Shown: piece by piece, positions 6,729-7,085 of the stretch
How positions within the stretch are numbered: the first letter of the stretch is position 1
Layout: the number at the start of each line of letters is the position of its first letter
NCBI GenBank assembly: GCA_002335845.1
Contig: DDCV01000046.1
Span: forward strand, 17,700-24,784
DNA: 7,085 bases
Reading direction: 5' to 3'
Source: Rickettsiales bacterium UBA1997
Lineage (GTDB): Bacteria > Pseudomonadota > Alphaproteobacteria > Rickettsiales > UBA1997
Made by a program: the position numbers and the translations under genes
The notes under the pieces: generated by a model
The model's database searches: none
The model's input: the letters and a program-made list of their open reading frames with translations, nothing else
What the model was told of the DNA's origin: nothing

Positions 6729-7085
6729 ATGGTTAATAATTCTTCCATAACTTTTGAGCTAATAAAGTCTCATAATTTAACTAATGATGAATATCAGAAA
6801 ATTCTTGATATAATGAATCGAGAGCCAACCTTAACTGAGCTTGGAATTTTTAGTGCGATGTGGAGCGAGCATTGCTCTTATAAATCAACAAAAAAATGGT
6901 TAAAAACCATGCATACAAAAGAGCCTTGGGTTATATGTGGTCCTGGAGAAAATGCTGGTGTTATTGATATTGGCGACGATGATGCAATAGTATTTAAAAT
7001 TGAAAGTCATAACCACCCTTCATTTATTGAACCTTATCAAGGAGCTGCAACGGGTGTTGGTGGAATTATGAGAGATGTCTTTACA
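6729..7085 (+). CDS. purL: Phosphoribosylformylglycinamidine synthase subunit PurL, N-terminal 119 residues (cut by window edge)
   Basis: PurL makes formylglycinamidine ribonucleotide from FGAR, ATP and ammonia, the fourth step of purine synthesis. The visible residues carry family landmarks: [23 protein letters not shown] (31-53) with His48, then [14 protein letters not shown] (71-84) and the substrate/ATP motif KIESHNHPS (90-98), then [19 protein letters not shown] (101-119) at the edge. The short lead before [14 protein letters not shown] indicates the small PurL type of about 730 residues, which works with separate PurS and PurQ subunits, as in Alphaproteobacteria and Gram-positives, not the large fused enterobacterial enzyme. 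The ATG at 6729 gives a normal N-terminus; no Shine-Dalgarno is evident. No purine riboswitch is recognisable upstream; the spacer instead holds the 163-nt palindrome. The rest of the gene lies beyond the window. Confidence 0.97.
   Translation, partial: MVNNSSITFELIKSHNLTNDEYQKILDIMNREPTLTELGIFSAMWSEHCSYKSTKKWLKTMHTKEPWVICGPGENAGVIDIGDDDAIVFKIESHNHPSFIEPYQGAATGVGGIMRDVFT

Noticed and set aside
1..7085. CRISPR array, tRNA, rRNA, integrase or transposase genes
   Set aside because: No regularly spaced repeats, no tRNA-like arms or rRNA segments, and no recombinase motifs were seen on either strand.

Overview
The window is AT-rich bacterial DNA, dense with genes and mostly housekeeping in content. 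The encoded proteins look alphaproteobacterial: the YebC N-terminus, the small-type PurL and the short S49 peptidase without a membrane anchor all fit that class. Strong AT bias, weak Shine-Dalgarno sequences and large intergenic palindromes suggest a Rickettsiales-like or similar reduced lineage. An intact leuC argues against a fully host-dependent Rickettsia. This placement is inference from sequence style; there is no rRNA here to test it.

Left part (1-4240, minus strand): a tight co-directional run, read right to left, of leuC (isopropylmalate isomerase large subunit), an S49 (SppA-type) peptidase, a Fic-domain protein, and glyA (serine hydroxymethyltransferase, cut by the window's left edge). 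Gaps are 8 nt, 24 nt and an ATGA overlap, so the four genes probably form one transcript. The promoter should lie in 4241-4400. The Fic protein is the odd member. It has a complete catalytic motif and an N-terminal autoinhibitory motif, so it is probably a regulated AMP-transferase (AMPylator), and it is translationally coupled to glyA.

Middle (4241-5755): a short intergenic stretch with a strong bidirectional hairpin terminator, then a minus-strand prepilin-like protein with a class III (type IV pilin/pseudopilin) leader fused to a LamG/concanavalin-like domain. A 349-nt AT-rich divergent intergenic region follows, carrying two imperfect palindromes.

Right part (5756-7085, plus strand): yebC (TACO1/YebC family, translation or transcription factor), then a 226-nt spacer mostly filled by a 163-nt near-perfect long palindrome (6525-6687), then the start of purL, which runs off the right edge. 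The palindrome resembles a miniature inverted-repeat or Rickettsia-palindromic-element type sequence.

I see no clear multi-gene novel system. The points most worth a second look are the 163-nt palindrome, the Fic gene embedded in the leuC-glyA transcript, and the pilin-lectin hybrid.
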